The notes under the pieces were generated by a model. The model did not search any database. It was not told where the DNA came from and saw nothing but the letters and a program-made list of their open reading frames with translations. A stretch of 55,261 bases of DNA from Reyranella massiliensis 521 (lineage in GTDB: Bacteria; Pseudomonadota; Alphaproteobacteria; Reyranellales; Reyranellaceae), in NCBI GenBank assembly GCA_945862125.1, contig CAMAYC010000019.1:1-55261 (forward strand), read 5' to 3'. Of the stretch, positions 7,928 to 16,058 are shown piece by piece. Within the stretch, counting starts at the first letter, position 1; each line of letters begins with the position of its first letter. A program made the translations under genes and the position numbers.

Positions 7928-9133
7928 TCAGTTCTTCGGCCTCATCTTAAGGACTTCGGCATCGCTCGGCAGCGCGTCCTTGCCGTCGACGAAGCGCCAG
8001 TCCTTCATGTAGCCCTTGCCGTCCTTGACGGCGATGCGGCCGACATAAGCACCCATGGTCGACTGATGGTCGATCGGCCGGTATTCCACCATGCCAAACG
8101 GCGTCATCAGCTTTAGTCCGCTCGCCGCCGCGATCAGCTTGTCCTGGTCGAGCGAGCCTGCCTTCTTGATCGTCTCGACCGCCGACATCACGGTGGCATA
8201 GCCCACCACCGAGCCCAGGCGCGGATAGTCCTTGAACTTGGCCTGGTAGGCATTGAGGAACTTGGTGTGCTCCGGAGTCTTGATCTCGCTCCAGGGATAG
8301 CCCGTCACGTACCAGCCCTCGGGTGCCTCCTCCTTCAGCGGGTCGAGATATTCCGGCTCGCCGGCCAGCAGGTTGAACACTTCCACGCCTTTGAACAGGC
8401 CGCGCGTCTGGCCCTCGCGCACGAACTTGGCGAGATCGGCACCGAACAGCGAGGAGAAGATCGCGTCGGGTTTGGCGTCGGCCAGGGCCTGGGCCACGGC
8501 ACCGGCGTCGATCTTGCCGAGCGGCGGCGCCTGCTCGACGACGAACTCGACGTCAGGCTGCTTCTCCTTGAGGAGCTTCTTGAACGCCGCGGTGGCCGAT
8601 TGGCCGTACTCGTAGTTCGGATAGACGATCGCCCAGCGCTTCTTCTTGAGCTTGGCGGCATCCGGAATGAGCATCGCCGTCTGCATGTAGGTCGATGTGC
8701 GCAGGCGGAAGGTGTAGGCGTTGCCCGAGTCCCAGACGATCTTGTCGGTCAGCGGTTCGGCCGCGATGAACAGCACCTTGCGCTGCTTGGCGAAGTCGGC
8801 AACGGCGAGGCCGACGTTGGATGGGAAGGTCCCGATCAGGAACGACACCTGCTCGCGGCTCATCAGCTCCTCGGCGACGCGCACCGCGTCACCGGGATTG
8901 CCGTTATCGTCGCGGCTGATGACCTCGATCTTGCGGCCGAGCGCGCCACCGGCGGCATTCACTTCCTCGACCGCCAGCTCGATGCCCTTTTTGTAGGGCT
9001 CGAGGAACGCCGGGAAGACCTTGTAGCTGTTGAGTTCGCCAATCTTGATCGGCGTCTGCGCGCCGGCCGGTCCGAACAGCGACAGCGCCACGAGCGCCGC
9101 GGTGCCGGCGAGCAAGTTGTTGCGGGTCAGCAT
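7928..9133 (-). CDS. Branched-chain amino acid-type ABC transporter substrate-binding protein (LivK-like)
   Basis: The 401-aa precursor has a Sec signal peptide: R4-N-N, a hydrophobic core about 7-20, and likely cleavage after A23-G-A25. The mature part is a type I periplasmic binding protein starting I-K-I-G-E-L-N, with the G-I-E-L-A-V-E-E-V-N-A-A-G-G and R-D-D-N-G-N-P family motifs. It captures the substrate in the periplasm and hands it to LivHM. A strong ribosome-binding site (GGAGGGGG) precedes the ATG. Its ligand class (amino acid, amide or aromatic acid) cannot be read from sequence; the surrounding hydroxylase genes suggest a heteroaromatic or related compound. Confidence 0.9.
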   Translation of the reverse strand: MLTRNNLLAGTAALVALSLFGPAGAQTPIKIGELNSYKVFPAFLEPYKKGIELAVEEVNAAGGALGRKIEVISRDDNGNPGDAVRVAEELMSREQVSFLIGTFPSNVGLAVADFAKQRKVLFIAAEPLTDKIVWDSGNAYTFRLRTSTYMQTAMLIPDAAKLKKKRWAIVYPNYEYGQSATAAFKKLLKEKQPDVEFVVEQAPPLGKIDAGAVAQALADAKPDAIFSSLFGADLAKFVREGQTRGLFKGVEVFNLLAGEPEYLDPLKEEAPEGWYVTGYPWSEIKTPEHTKFLNAYQAKFKDYPRLGSVVGYATVMSAVETIKKAGSLDQDKLIAAASGLKLMTPFGMVEYRPIDHQSTMGAYVGRIAVKDGKGYMKDWRFVDGKDALPSDAEVLKMRPKN

Positions 9134-9209
9134 GACATCCCCCTCCGTAAAACTGTGAAAACTCTCCCTGAGCTGAGCCTAACGACCTCAGCCCACGCCC
9201 GACAAGCGC

Positions 9210-9587
9210 TCAGTCCGCAAAACTCGACCGCGCCTGTATGCCCCAATGCCCATTCTGAAGGGTCACGATGTAGATCGTCTCGAAGCGACCGATCAGCGAA
9301 CCGTCCTTCTTCCAGCGGCTGAACTTCACCTTCAGATGCACTTTCTTGTCGCCGACATGGATGGCGGAGCGCTCGTCCCACTTGCTGTGGTCCCAGCCGT
9401 CACCCGCCCGGGCGACGAAATCCTGGAGCTTGTAGTCGCCATGGTTGGGCCAGACGACGACCTTGCCGCCGGCCAATCGCACATGAGGGAAGTTGCAGGC
9501 GGCGTTAACACCCGACTCGTCGCCTCTGTTGAGCGCCGCCATATAGTCGTCGAGTGCTTTTATCGCCGCCGTCAGGGGGTCGCTCAT
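9210..9587 (-). CDS. NTF2-like/SnoaL-type small protein of unknown function
   Basis: This 125-aa protein looks like the NTF2-like cone fold. An N-terminal helix (A-A-I-K-A-L-D-D-Y-M-A-A-L-N-R-G-D) is followed by alternating beta segments ending in V-T-L-Q-N-G-H-W-G-I-Q-A-R-S-S. The fold hosts small isomerases, dehydratases and subunits of ring-hydroxylating enzymes, and also non-catalytic proteins. The start overlaps the DUF1185 stop (ATGA), making it the last gene of the chained hydroxylase/reductase unit. A pathway role is likely from position, but no catalytic residues can be assigned. Confidence 0.72.
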   Translation of the reverse strand: MSDPLTAAIKALDDYMAALNRGDESGVNAACNFPHVRLAGGKVVVWPNHGDYKLQDFVARAGDGWDHSKWDERSAIHVGDKKVHLKVKFSRWKKDGSLIGRFETIYIVTLQNGHWGIQARSSFAD

Positions 9588-10186
9588 CGCTGTCCGTCTC
9601 CCAGCTTGATTCCATCGACCGTGAGCCCGCCGACGCGGGCGTGCGGGCGGCCACCAATCGAGGCCGCGACGATGAACACGATCTCGTCGGGCCTGGGCCC
9701 GTCGGGTACGCAGAACTCGATCGCATCGAAATGGCTGCGCACGTAGGCCGCCGTCACATGATGCAGGGGAATGTCGATGCGCGTACCAGCCGCCGCCACC
9801 TTCACCGTCGAGGGCACGATCGACTTTGCACCACTACCTCCAGCCTGCTGAATAGCGTGGCGGATGCCGAACCCCGAGGGTTGGTGCCACAGCGCCGCAT
9901 GCTCCAACTCGCCCGCCAGGCCCACAATGACGCCCTTGCCGTAGGCCTCGAGGTCGGACCCCTTGGCCCCCAGCAGCTTCATGACGCGTTCCGTGAGATC
10001 GACCGCCAGCGGCTCGAGCGCCTTCATCATCGGCTGGATATCCGCGTCATGCCGCCCGGCATAAGGGTTGGCAACCACGCCACCGACCACCGCCTTGGTG
10101 ACCGCACGCGCCAGCACCGGACCGCCGTCGTGATGCGTCTCCTCGACCGTGGCGACATACTTTCGCAGCTTCACCAGATCGCTCAT
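9584..10186 (-). CDS. DUF1185 family protein (annotated as amino acid synthesis family)
   Basis: The protein is 200 aa from ATG 10186, chosen because it overlaps the UPF0280 stop as ATGA; a longer frame upstream is non-conserved-looking. The sequence (K-L-R-K-Y-V-A-T-V-E-E-T at the start, then V-V-A-N-P-Y-A-G-R, G-L-A-G-E-L-E-H-A and R-A-D-E/R-P-D-E-I-type motifs) matches the DUF1185 family. The family has no firmly established reaction and its database name is not evidence of amino acid synthesis. Its coupling to hydroxylase and reductase genes suggests a step in heterocycle breakdown. Confidence 0.78.
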   Translation of the reverse strand: MSDLVKLRKYVATVEETHHDGGPVLARAVTKAVVGGVVANPYAGRHDADIQPMMKALEPLAVDLTERVMKLLGAKGSDLEAYGKGVIVGLAGELEHAALWHQPSGFGIRHAIQQAGGSGAKSIVPSTVKVAAAGTRIDIPLHHVTAAYVRSHFDAIEFCVPDGPRPDEIVFIVAASIGGRPHARVGGLTVDGIKLGDGQR

Positions 10187-11040
10187 CCCGCCCTCATCTC
10201 GCCAATCGCGCCACCGGCGGCTTCGATGCGCCATTGTCCTTGCAACGAGAGCGCCGCGCTGTCGATCAGACCGCAGAGCCTGAGGCGCCGAGCTTCGCCC
10301 AAGCCACGATCCAGCGCCTCGGCGACCTGCGCCGGCGACAACGTACCCACCTTCACCGTCACCGGGATTTCGCCCAGGTCGCTGTCGGGATCGATCTCGC
10401 AGGCGGGCCGGCGGCTGATCGCCGTGGCATCGACGTTGACGGCGTTGGCGATCAGCGTCGCCGCCGCATCGGCTGCCGCCGCCGTGGCCGCCAGTACCGT
10501 GGCGGAATCGGCGATGCCGAGTGAAAGGGAGCGCCCGCCGCGGCCCGAGGTGGCGATGCCGCGCACCGGACGATCGTGCTGAAGGGTGGCAAAGCCCGAC
10601 AGCTGAGGCGCCTCGAGATCGGCCACGATGCCCGCCCGCAGTTGATGGCCAGGCGCGAGATGGATCGCGATATCGCCGCCGTCGTTGACATAGGCCTTGT
10701 CGAGCCTGCGGCCCCGCACCAGCGCCGCCAGCACTTCGTCAGCCACGGCGCCCGCCACCGCGGCCATCGGCGTGATGTAGACCGCGCGATGCGGCCAAAC
10801 AGCTTTGGCCATGCGGCGCGCGACGGGTCCCCGAAACCTCGGCGGTTCCTCGCCGACCGGACGGCGCAGCGTCGCGAGTTCGCTCACCAGAGTTTCGAGA
10901 ATGTCGGCAAACCGATCGGTTGCCTGGGCATAGGCTCGGCCGACTTCCTCTGCGTCCCCGAAGGCTTCGATGACGAGATCGATCGGCCCCTGCTGCAGAT
11001 GCAGCCGGCCATCGGGCAAGTGGGCGGAAATGGCGCTCAT
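10183..11040 (-). CDS. UPF0280 family protein (ApbE-like)
   Basis: The protein is 285 aa. It shows the UPF0280/ApbE-like pattern: V-N-D-G-G-D-I-A-I-H-L near the middle and G-I-A-T-S-G-R-G-G-R-S-L-S-L-G-I-A-D-S-A-T-V-L-A-A-T, followed by an Ala-rich helix and T-L-I-A-N-A-V-N-V-D. ApbE proteins bind FAD and transfer FMN to target proteins; whether UPF0280 members do so is not established. It overlaps both neighbours by 4 nt. A role in maturing or handling flavin for the adjacent reductase is a reasonable guess only. Confidence 0.82.
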   Translation of the reverse strand: MSAISAHLPDGRLHLQQGPIDLVIEAFGDAEEVGRAYAQATDRFADILETLVSELATLRRPVGEEPPRFRGPVARRMAKAVWPHRAVYITPMAAVAGAVADEVLAALVRGRRLDKAYVNDGGDIAIHLAPGHQLRAGIVADLEAPQLSGFATLQHDRPVRGIATSGRGGRSLSLGIADSATVLAATAAAADAAATLIANAVNVDATAISRRPACEIDPDSDLGEIPVTVKVGTLSPAQVAEALDRGLGEARRLRLCGLIDSAALSLQGQWRIEAAGGAIGEMRAG

Positions 11041-12467
11041 TCCACGCGGACCTTGTGATCGCGCAACACGCTCTCGAGCGTGACGGCGCGCGAGCTGTAG
11101 CCGCCCAGCGCCGCGTAATCATCCGCGCGCAGGGTGAATTCGATCGGCGCCACCAGCGCCGGAGTCGGCACATAGCCGAAGGAATTGGCCGGCATGCGCG
11201 CCACATCGACCATCAAGGTGATGCCGCCGCCCGGCCAGACGAAGGCCGGCGCGCCCCCCAGGGTGACTTTGGTCAGCGTGTCGCGCACCGACCGTGTAAG
11301 CCGCACCGGATTTTCCGTGACGCCAGCGCGCAACGAACCGCCGGCGCCGGCCATGAACAGCACGGTGCAGAGCGCGGGCTCGCAATTCTCGGCAATCCGC
11401 TCGACCACGAGGCGCACCGGCTGAGGCATCGGCACGGGCTGCGGCTTCAGTTCCCGGTCGAGTACAAACCAGGCCGAATGTTCGCCCGTCGTGGAGACCA
11501 TCAGCAGCCTGAGGCCGGGCCATGCCTGCTTGGGATCGATACGGTCGATGATTTCCAGCGGATCCTTCACGTCGGTGCCGCCCCAGCCGAGGCCCGGTTC
11601 AGCCACCTGGAAGTAGCGGCCCGGCGTCGAGCGGCGGCCGCGGACGCGGATGCCGGCGGGCTTCATGTCAAGGAAGGCGCCACCCTGATGCTCGCTCAGC
11701 ACGCCGGTGATGTGATCGTCGACCACGATCACCTCGTCGACATGACCGTGCCATTGCGGCGCGAACATGCCGATGGCGGCCGACCCGCAGCCCACCCGCA
11801 TGCGCTCCTCGACAGAGCCGTTCACGACGGGTGGCTTTTCCGACTGCACCACGACGGTCGCGCCGCCGTCGATCGACAACTCCACCGCCTCGCGATTGCA
11901 GAGCGCCAACAGCGCATCGCATGTGACGATGCCTTCTTTCTTGCTGCCGCCCGTCAGATGATGCACGCCACCCAGCGACAGCATCTGCGAGCCGTATTCA
12001 GCCGTGGTGACGTGGCCCACGGCCTCGCCCTTCACCCGTACCGCCGCCTGCTCGGGCCCGAGGAAGCGGTCGGTGTCGATCTTCACCTTCACGCCGCAGT
12101 AGCTGAAGATACCTTCGGTCACGACCGTGACCATGTCGACGCCGTCGTGCTTGGACGAAACAATGAAGGGCGCGGGCTTGTAATCGGGATAGGTCGTGGT
12201 GGCGCCGATGCCGGTCACGAACGCGCCCTCGCCTTTGCCCAGCTCGCCGCGCCAGGCGGGGCTGCCCTCGACGAAGGCCACGCGCGCGGTATCGGGCTTG
12301 GCCAACAGCACCAGCGGATCGACCCGCACCAGCCTGCCCTCTTCGTTGGCGTAGCGGTCGCAGGCGCCGGCGCGGCCCGGCCGGATGCGGCACAATACGG
12401 GGCAGGCATCGCAGCGCACGATGCCGGCAGTGCGTTCAGCGTCGGTGAGCGAGATGTCGTCGCTCAT
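11037..12467 (-). CDS. 6-Hydroxynicotinate reductase-like iron-sulfur protein
   Basis: The 476-aa protein has an N-terminal four-cysteine motif C19-x2-C22-x3-C26-x9-C36 suited to a 4Fe-4S cluster. A long domain follows with G-I-F-S-Y-C-G-V-K-V-K and G-G-V-H-H-L-T-G-G-S motifs. It resembles the family annotated as 6-hydroxynicotinate reductase. In Eubacterium barkeri that enzyme reduces 6-hydroxynicotinate to 6-oxo-1,4,5,6-tetrahydronicotinate with ferredoxin. Stop and start overlap UPF0280 and the Mo-hydroxylase gene. The hydroxylase-then-reductase order is what such a pathway needs. Nicotinate itself is not proven as substrate. Confidence 0.8.
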   Translation of the reverse strand: MSDDISLTDAERTAGIVRCDACPVLCRIRPGRAGACDRYANEEGRLVRVDPLVLLAKPDTARVAFVEGSPAWRGELGKGEGAFVTGIGATTTYPDYKPAPFIVSSKHDGVDMVTVVTEGIFSYCGVKVKIDTDRFLGPEQAAVRVKGEAVGHVTTAEYGSQMLSLGGVHHLTGGSKKEGIVTCDALLALCNREAVELSIDGGATVVVQSEKPPVVNGSVEERMRVGCGSAAIGMFAPQWHGHVDEVIVVDDHITGVLSEHQGGAFLDMKPAGIRVRGRRSTPGRYFQVAEPGLGWGGTDVKDPLEIIDRIDPKQAWPGLRLLMVSTTGEHSAWFVLDRELKPQPVPMPQPVRLVVERIAENCEPALCTVLFMAGAGGSLRAGVTENPVRLTRSVRDTLTKVTLGGAPAFVWPGGGITLMVDVARMPANSFGYVPTPALVAPIEFTLRADDYAALGGYSSRAVTLESVLRDHKVRVE

Positions 12468-15172
12468 GTCCCGTTCCCCTTCAACGCAACGATGGCTTCG
12501 CGCAGGCGGTGCGGCAACAGCGGAACGCGGTGTGCGCGCACGCCGGTCGCATGATGAACGGCGCCCAGGATGGCCGGCGCCGTCGGGACCAGGCCGGGCT
12601 CGCCCACGCCCTTGGCGCCCGAGGGGCCGAGCGGCTCACGATCCTCGATCAGGATGCATTCGATCAGGGGCACATCGCCGATCGTCGGAATCAGATAGTC
12701 GTGCAGGTTCTCGGTGCGGCCGGGCAGGAACTCTTCCATCAGGGCGAGGCCCAACCCTTGCGCGATGCCACCCTCGATCTGGCCTTCGACCAGGGTCGGG
12801 TTGATCGCCTTGCCGACATCGTGGGCCGCCACGATGCGCAGCACTTTTACGGTGCCGAGCTCGATATCGACTTCGACCTCGGCCATTTGGGCAGCAAAGG
12901 CGTAGGTGGCATAGGGGATGCCCTGGCCGTTGGCGTCGAGCGGCGTGGTCGGCGGATCGAACGTGCCTTCGCCCATCAGCACGCCTGTCGTCGCGAGATC
13001 GATGGTGCGGACCTCGGTGCCGTCCCGCACCGTGAGTTCGGCTCCTTCCAGCGACAGCACCGCGTCGGGTCCGGCATTGGCCAGCCGCAGGATCTGCTGG
13101 CGAAGATCCCGCCCCGCGCCTTCAGCCGCCCTGCCCGACACGAAGGTCTGGCGCGAGGCCGAGGTCTTGCCGGCGTCGGCGGTGAGATCGGTATCGCCCT
13201 GGACCAAGGTAAACTGCGCCGCCGGCAGGCCCAGCGCATCGGCCGCGATCTGGGTCATGATGGTGTTGCTGCCCTGCCCGATATCGACCGCGCCGTTGTA
13301 GAGCGTCAGCGTGCCGTCCGCCGACAGGGCCACGCGCATGCGCGAGGGATTGGACATGGACGTATTGCCGATGCCGTACCACATGCAGCCGACACCGATG
13401 CCGCGGCGCTTGATGCCGCCCTTGTCGTTGAAGGCCGCGACCTCGTCGCGCGCCTTGTGCCAATGCGGCCGCAACGCGTCGAGGCATTGCGCGAGACCGG
13501 CGGAATGGGCCAGCACCTGGCCCGTCGCCGTCTTGTCGCCGGCCCGGAGCGCGTTGCGGTACCGGAATTCCAGCCGGTCGATGCCGAGCTGATCGGCGAG
13601 ATCGTCCATCATCGCCTCGTGGGCGATGGCCGCCTGCGGCACGCCGAAGCCGCGGAAGGCGCCGGCCGGCGGGCCGTTGGTGAAGAAGGCCTCGCCCCAG
13701 GTCCGCACGTGGGGCATTGTGTAAGGCCCCATGGCATGCACCGGCACGCGGTTGGCGACGGTCGGTCCCCAGGACGCATAGGCGCCGGTGTCGAACGTCG
13801 CCGACACGTCGCAGGCCACCAGCTTGCCCTCGGCGTCGCAGCCGAACTTGGCGGTGACGCGCGCCGGGTGGCGCTTGGTGGTGGCGGCCATGCTCTCGGG
13901 CCTCGTGTAGACGCAAGCCACCGGCCGCCTCAGCAGCCAGGCCGCAACCGCCACCAGCGGCTGGACCGAGAGATCGAGCTTGCCGCCGAAGCCCCCGCCG
14001 CAAGCAGTCGGCACGATGCGCACGGCCTCGGGCCGCAGTTGCATCACGTTGGCGATCTCGTCGCGGTCCATATAAGGCGTCTGGGTCGTGACATGGATCT
14101 CGATGCGGTCGCCCACACGCTCGGCCCAGCCGGCCTCGGGCTCGATGTAGGCATGTTCGACGAACGCCGTTTCGAACACGCCCTCGGCCACGGCGGCACA
14201 CCCGGCGAAGGCCGACGCCGCATCGCCATGCCGTACGCCACCGTCCAGCAGCAAGTTCTTGGGCTTGTCGTCCTGAACGAGCGGCGCATCGGCCGCCGTC
14301 GCCGCATCGATGCCCATCACCGGCGGCTCGACGGTCCAGGAGATCGGCACCTCGTCGTCGCGGATGGAGAGGACGGCGGCGCGCTCGCCGACCAGGGCAA
14401 CCACCGCTTCGCCGCGATAGCGCACGATGCCATTGGCCAGCACCGGCTGGTCCTTGATGTCGGGATAGATGCCGAAACCATTGAACGGCACTTCCGACGC
14501 CGTGAGCACGGCAACCAGCCGCGCACGCAACGGCGCGAGATCACCCAGCGTGAACCGGGCACGGGCATAGGGCGACCGCACGACGCGAAGCCAGAGGGCA
14601 TCAGCCGGCATGCCGTCGGCGCCGAACACGTCACGGCCGGTGACCTTGGCGTGACCGTCGACGCGCGCGAGCCGGGCGCCCACGGCCGCCCCGGCCTCGG
14701 GCACCACTGCCGGCATCTGCTCGGAAGCGGACAGAACGGCGTCGACGATCTTTGTGTAGCCGGTGCAGCGGCACAGCACGCCACCCAGCGCGTCTTCTAC
14801 ATCACCGCGCGCCGGCTGCGCCTTCCGGTACAGCAAGTCCTTGGCCGCCATCAGCATGCCCGGCGTACAGATGCCGCACTGGGCGGCGCCGTGCGCGAGG
14901 AAGGATTCCTGCAAACGCGCCAACGTGCCATCGCTATCGGCGAGGCCTTCGACCGTTTCGACGGCGCGCCCCTCGACCTGGCCGATCGCCACCAGGCAGG
15001 CGCAGACCTGCCTTCCGTCGAGCCGTACGGTGCAGGCGCCGCAGTCGCCGGCATCGCAGCCGACCTTGGTGCCGGTGAGGCCAAGATCGTCGCGCAGGGC
15101 AGCGGCGAGCCGGGTGACCGGCGGGCCGCTCCAGGTCGCCGCCGTGCCATTCAGGGTGAACGTCACCTTCAT
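12464..15172 (-). CDS. Fused [2Fe-2S] and molybdopterin subunits of a xanthine dehydrogenase-family hydroxylase
   Basis: This 902-aa fusion begins with a CoxS-type domain (1-155): plant-type 2Fe-2S ligands C39, C44, C47, C59 and second-cluster ligands C99, C102, C134, C136. From about 165 it is a CoxL/XdhB-type molybdopterin subunit, with C-G-G-G-F-G-G-K, G-A-F-R-G-F-G and, near the end, G-V-G-E-P-G-L whose Glu is the catalytic base in this family. It should hydroxylate an electron-poor C-N ring carbon using water. Small and large subunits are usually separate. It needs the FAD subunit encoded directly upstream (4-nt overlap) and molybdenum cofactor. Confidence 0.92.
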   Translation of the reverse strand: MKVTFTLNGTAATWSGPPVTRLAAALRDDLGLTGTKVGCDAGDCGACTVRLDGRQVCACLVAIGQVEGRAVETVEGLADSDGTLARLQESFLAHGAAQCGICTPGMLMAAKDLLYRKAQPARGDVEDALGGVLCRCTGYTKIVDAVLSASEQMPAVVPEAGAAVGARLARVDGHAKVTGRDVFGADGMPADALWLRVVRSPYARARFTLGDLAPLRARLVAVLTASEVPFNGFGIYPDIKDQPVLANGIVRYRGEAVVALVGERAAVLSIRDDEVPISWTVEPPVMGIDAATAADAPLVQDDKPKNLLLDGGVRHGDAASAFAGCAAVAEGVFETAFVEHAYIEPEAGWAERVGDRIEIHVTTQTPYMDRDEIANVMQLRPEAVRIVPTACGGGFGGKLDLSVQPLVAVAAWLLRRPVACVYTRPESMAATTKRHPARVTAKFGCDAEGKLVACDVSATFDTGAYASWGPTVANRVPVHAMGPYTMPHVRTWGEAFFTNGPPAGAFRGFGVPQAAIAHEAMMDDLADQLGIDRLEFRYRNALRAGDKTATGQVLAHSAGLAQCLDALRPHWHKARDEVAAFNDKGGIKRRGIGVGCMWYGIGNTSMSNPSRMRVALSADGTLTLYNGAVDIGQGSNTIMTQIAADALGLPAAQFTLVQGDTDLTADAGKTSASRQTFVSGRAAEGAGRDLRQQILRLANAGPDAVLSLEGAELTVRDGTEVRTIDLATTGVLMGEGTFDPPTTPLDANGQGIPYATYAFAAQMAEVEVDIELGTVKVLRIVAAHDVGKAINPTLVEGQIEGGIAQGLGLALMEEFLPGRTENLHDYLIPTIGDVPLIECILIEDREPLGPSGAKGVGEPGLVPTAPAILGAVHHATGVRAHRVPLLPHRLREAIVALKGNGT

Positions 15173-15999
15173 GACGCGAACCCCGCCAGCAGGCGGCGCA
15201 GCAGCACGAGCACGGAGTCGCCGCGATAGCCGGCGCTGCCGCGAATATCATCGATGGGCGCGAGGGGCGCGAGATGGGCGGGGTCGACCAGGCCGACCAG
15301 ATGTCCATCGACCGGCGCGCCGAGGAGAGCGGCCTCGAGGGCCGGCAGGCGCTGCGCGACAGCCGAGCAGGCGCCGACGGCGAGACGGGCGGCGGCGATG
15401 CGGCCGTCGACGATCTCGATCGTGGCGGCGGCCATGGCGATCGAGATCACGAGATAACGCCGGGCGCCCAGCTTGAGGAAAGCGCTCCGCGTCTCACGCG
15501 CAGACTTGGGAATATGGATCGCGACGACCAGTTCGCCTGGTATCAGCGCGGTACGGCGCACGCCGGTGATGAACTGGCTGAGCGGCAGGCGGCGCGTCGC
15601 GGCCCGGCTCGCGATCTCGACTTCGGCGTCGAGCGTCAGCAGGCCCGGCACGCCATCGGCCGCCGGCGAGGCGTTGCAGAGGTTGCCGACCAGGGTTCCG
15701 GCGTTCTGGATCTGCCGGCCGCCGACCTCGCGCGCGGCCTGCTTCAGGCCATCGAATAGGGGCGGCAAGTCGGCCTCGATCAGTTCGCTCCAGGTAGTGG
15801 TGGCGCCCAGCCGCCAGCCCCCGGCCGTCGTGAAAATGCCGCGCAGTTCGGCGATGGCGCCGATGTCGAGAATGTCTTCGTCGATCGCCCTGCCGACCCG
15901 GGCCGGATAGAAATCGGTGCCGCCCGCCAGCACGACATGCGGCCGTGCAAGGGCCGATAACGCCTCTTCCAGGCGCGAAGGACGGACGTATTCACCCAT
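15169..15999 (-). CDS. FAD-binding subunit of xanthine dehydrogenase-family hydroxylase (CoxM-like)
   Basis: The protein is 276 aa with the CoxM/FAD_binding_5 pattern: V-L-A-G-G-T-D-F-Y-P-A-R (FAD pyrophosphate loop, about 35-46), G-G-R-Q-I-Q-N-A-G-T-L-V-G-N-L-C-N-A-S-P-A-A-D (about 92-114) and the C-terminal CO-dehydrogenase flavoprotein domain. It passes electrons from the 2Fe-2S clusters of the fused partner to an acceptor. It is the first gene of the chained operon. The 60-nt gap to the MarR gene holds two palindromes, so control by that MarR is likely. Confidence 0.9.
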   Translation of the reverse strand: MGEYVRPSRLEEALSALARPHVVLAGGTDFYPARVGRAIDEDILDIGAIAELRGIFTTAGGWRLGATTTWSELIEADLPPLFDGLKQAAREVGGRQIQNAGTLVGNLCNASPAADGVPGLLTLDAEVEIASRAATRRLPLSQFITGVRRTALIPGELVVAIHIPKSARETRSAFLKLGARRYLVISIAMAAATIEIVDGRIAAARLAVGACSAVAQRLPALEAALLGAPVDGHLVGLVDPAHLAPLAPIDDIRGSAGYRGDSVLVLLRRLLAGFAS

Positions 16000-16004
16000 A
16001 TCGT

Positions 16005-16018
16005 TCGTGTACGCACGA
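16005..16018. promoter_or_regulatory. Inverted repeat next to the coxM-like start
   Basis: TCGTG and CACGA arms separated by TACG end 5 nt upstream of the hydroxylase FAD-subunit start codon. The element could be a regulator-binding site or overlap the promoter. Arms of 5 bp are short and can occur by chance in GC-rich DNA. Confidence 0.35.
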
Positions 16019-16039
16019 TGGCCAGAGAGGCCGTGCGAG

Positions 16040-16051
16040 TCAAACGTTTGA
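16040..16051. promoter_or_regulatory. Perfect 12-bp palindrome, candidate MarR operator
   Basis: TCAAACGTTTGA is a perfect palindrome in the 59-nt gap between the MarR gene (ends 16059) and the hydroxylase FAD-subunit gene (starts 15999). MarR dimers bind short palindromes of this type. The TTTGACT on its minus-strand side could serve as a -35 element, placing the operator on the promoter. No clear -10 is seen. Confidence 0.45.
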
Positions 16052-16058
16052 GTCCGGT

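Noticed and set aside
12509-15229. 906-aa open frame on the plus strand opposite the Mo-hydroxylase gene
   Set aside because: It is a mirror of the real gene in GC-rich DNA: rich in Arg, His, Gly and Ala, with no domain motif, while the other strand has intact cluster and active-site motifs.
12464-15999. Hydroxylase as plain xanthine dehydrogenase paired with guanine deaminase
   Set aside because: Gene neighbours (reductase, transporter, MarR) point to another substrate, the subunit fusion differs from XdhAB, and guaD is 9 kb away in a separate unit.
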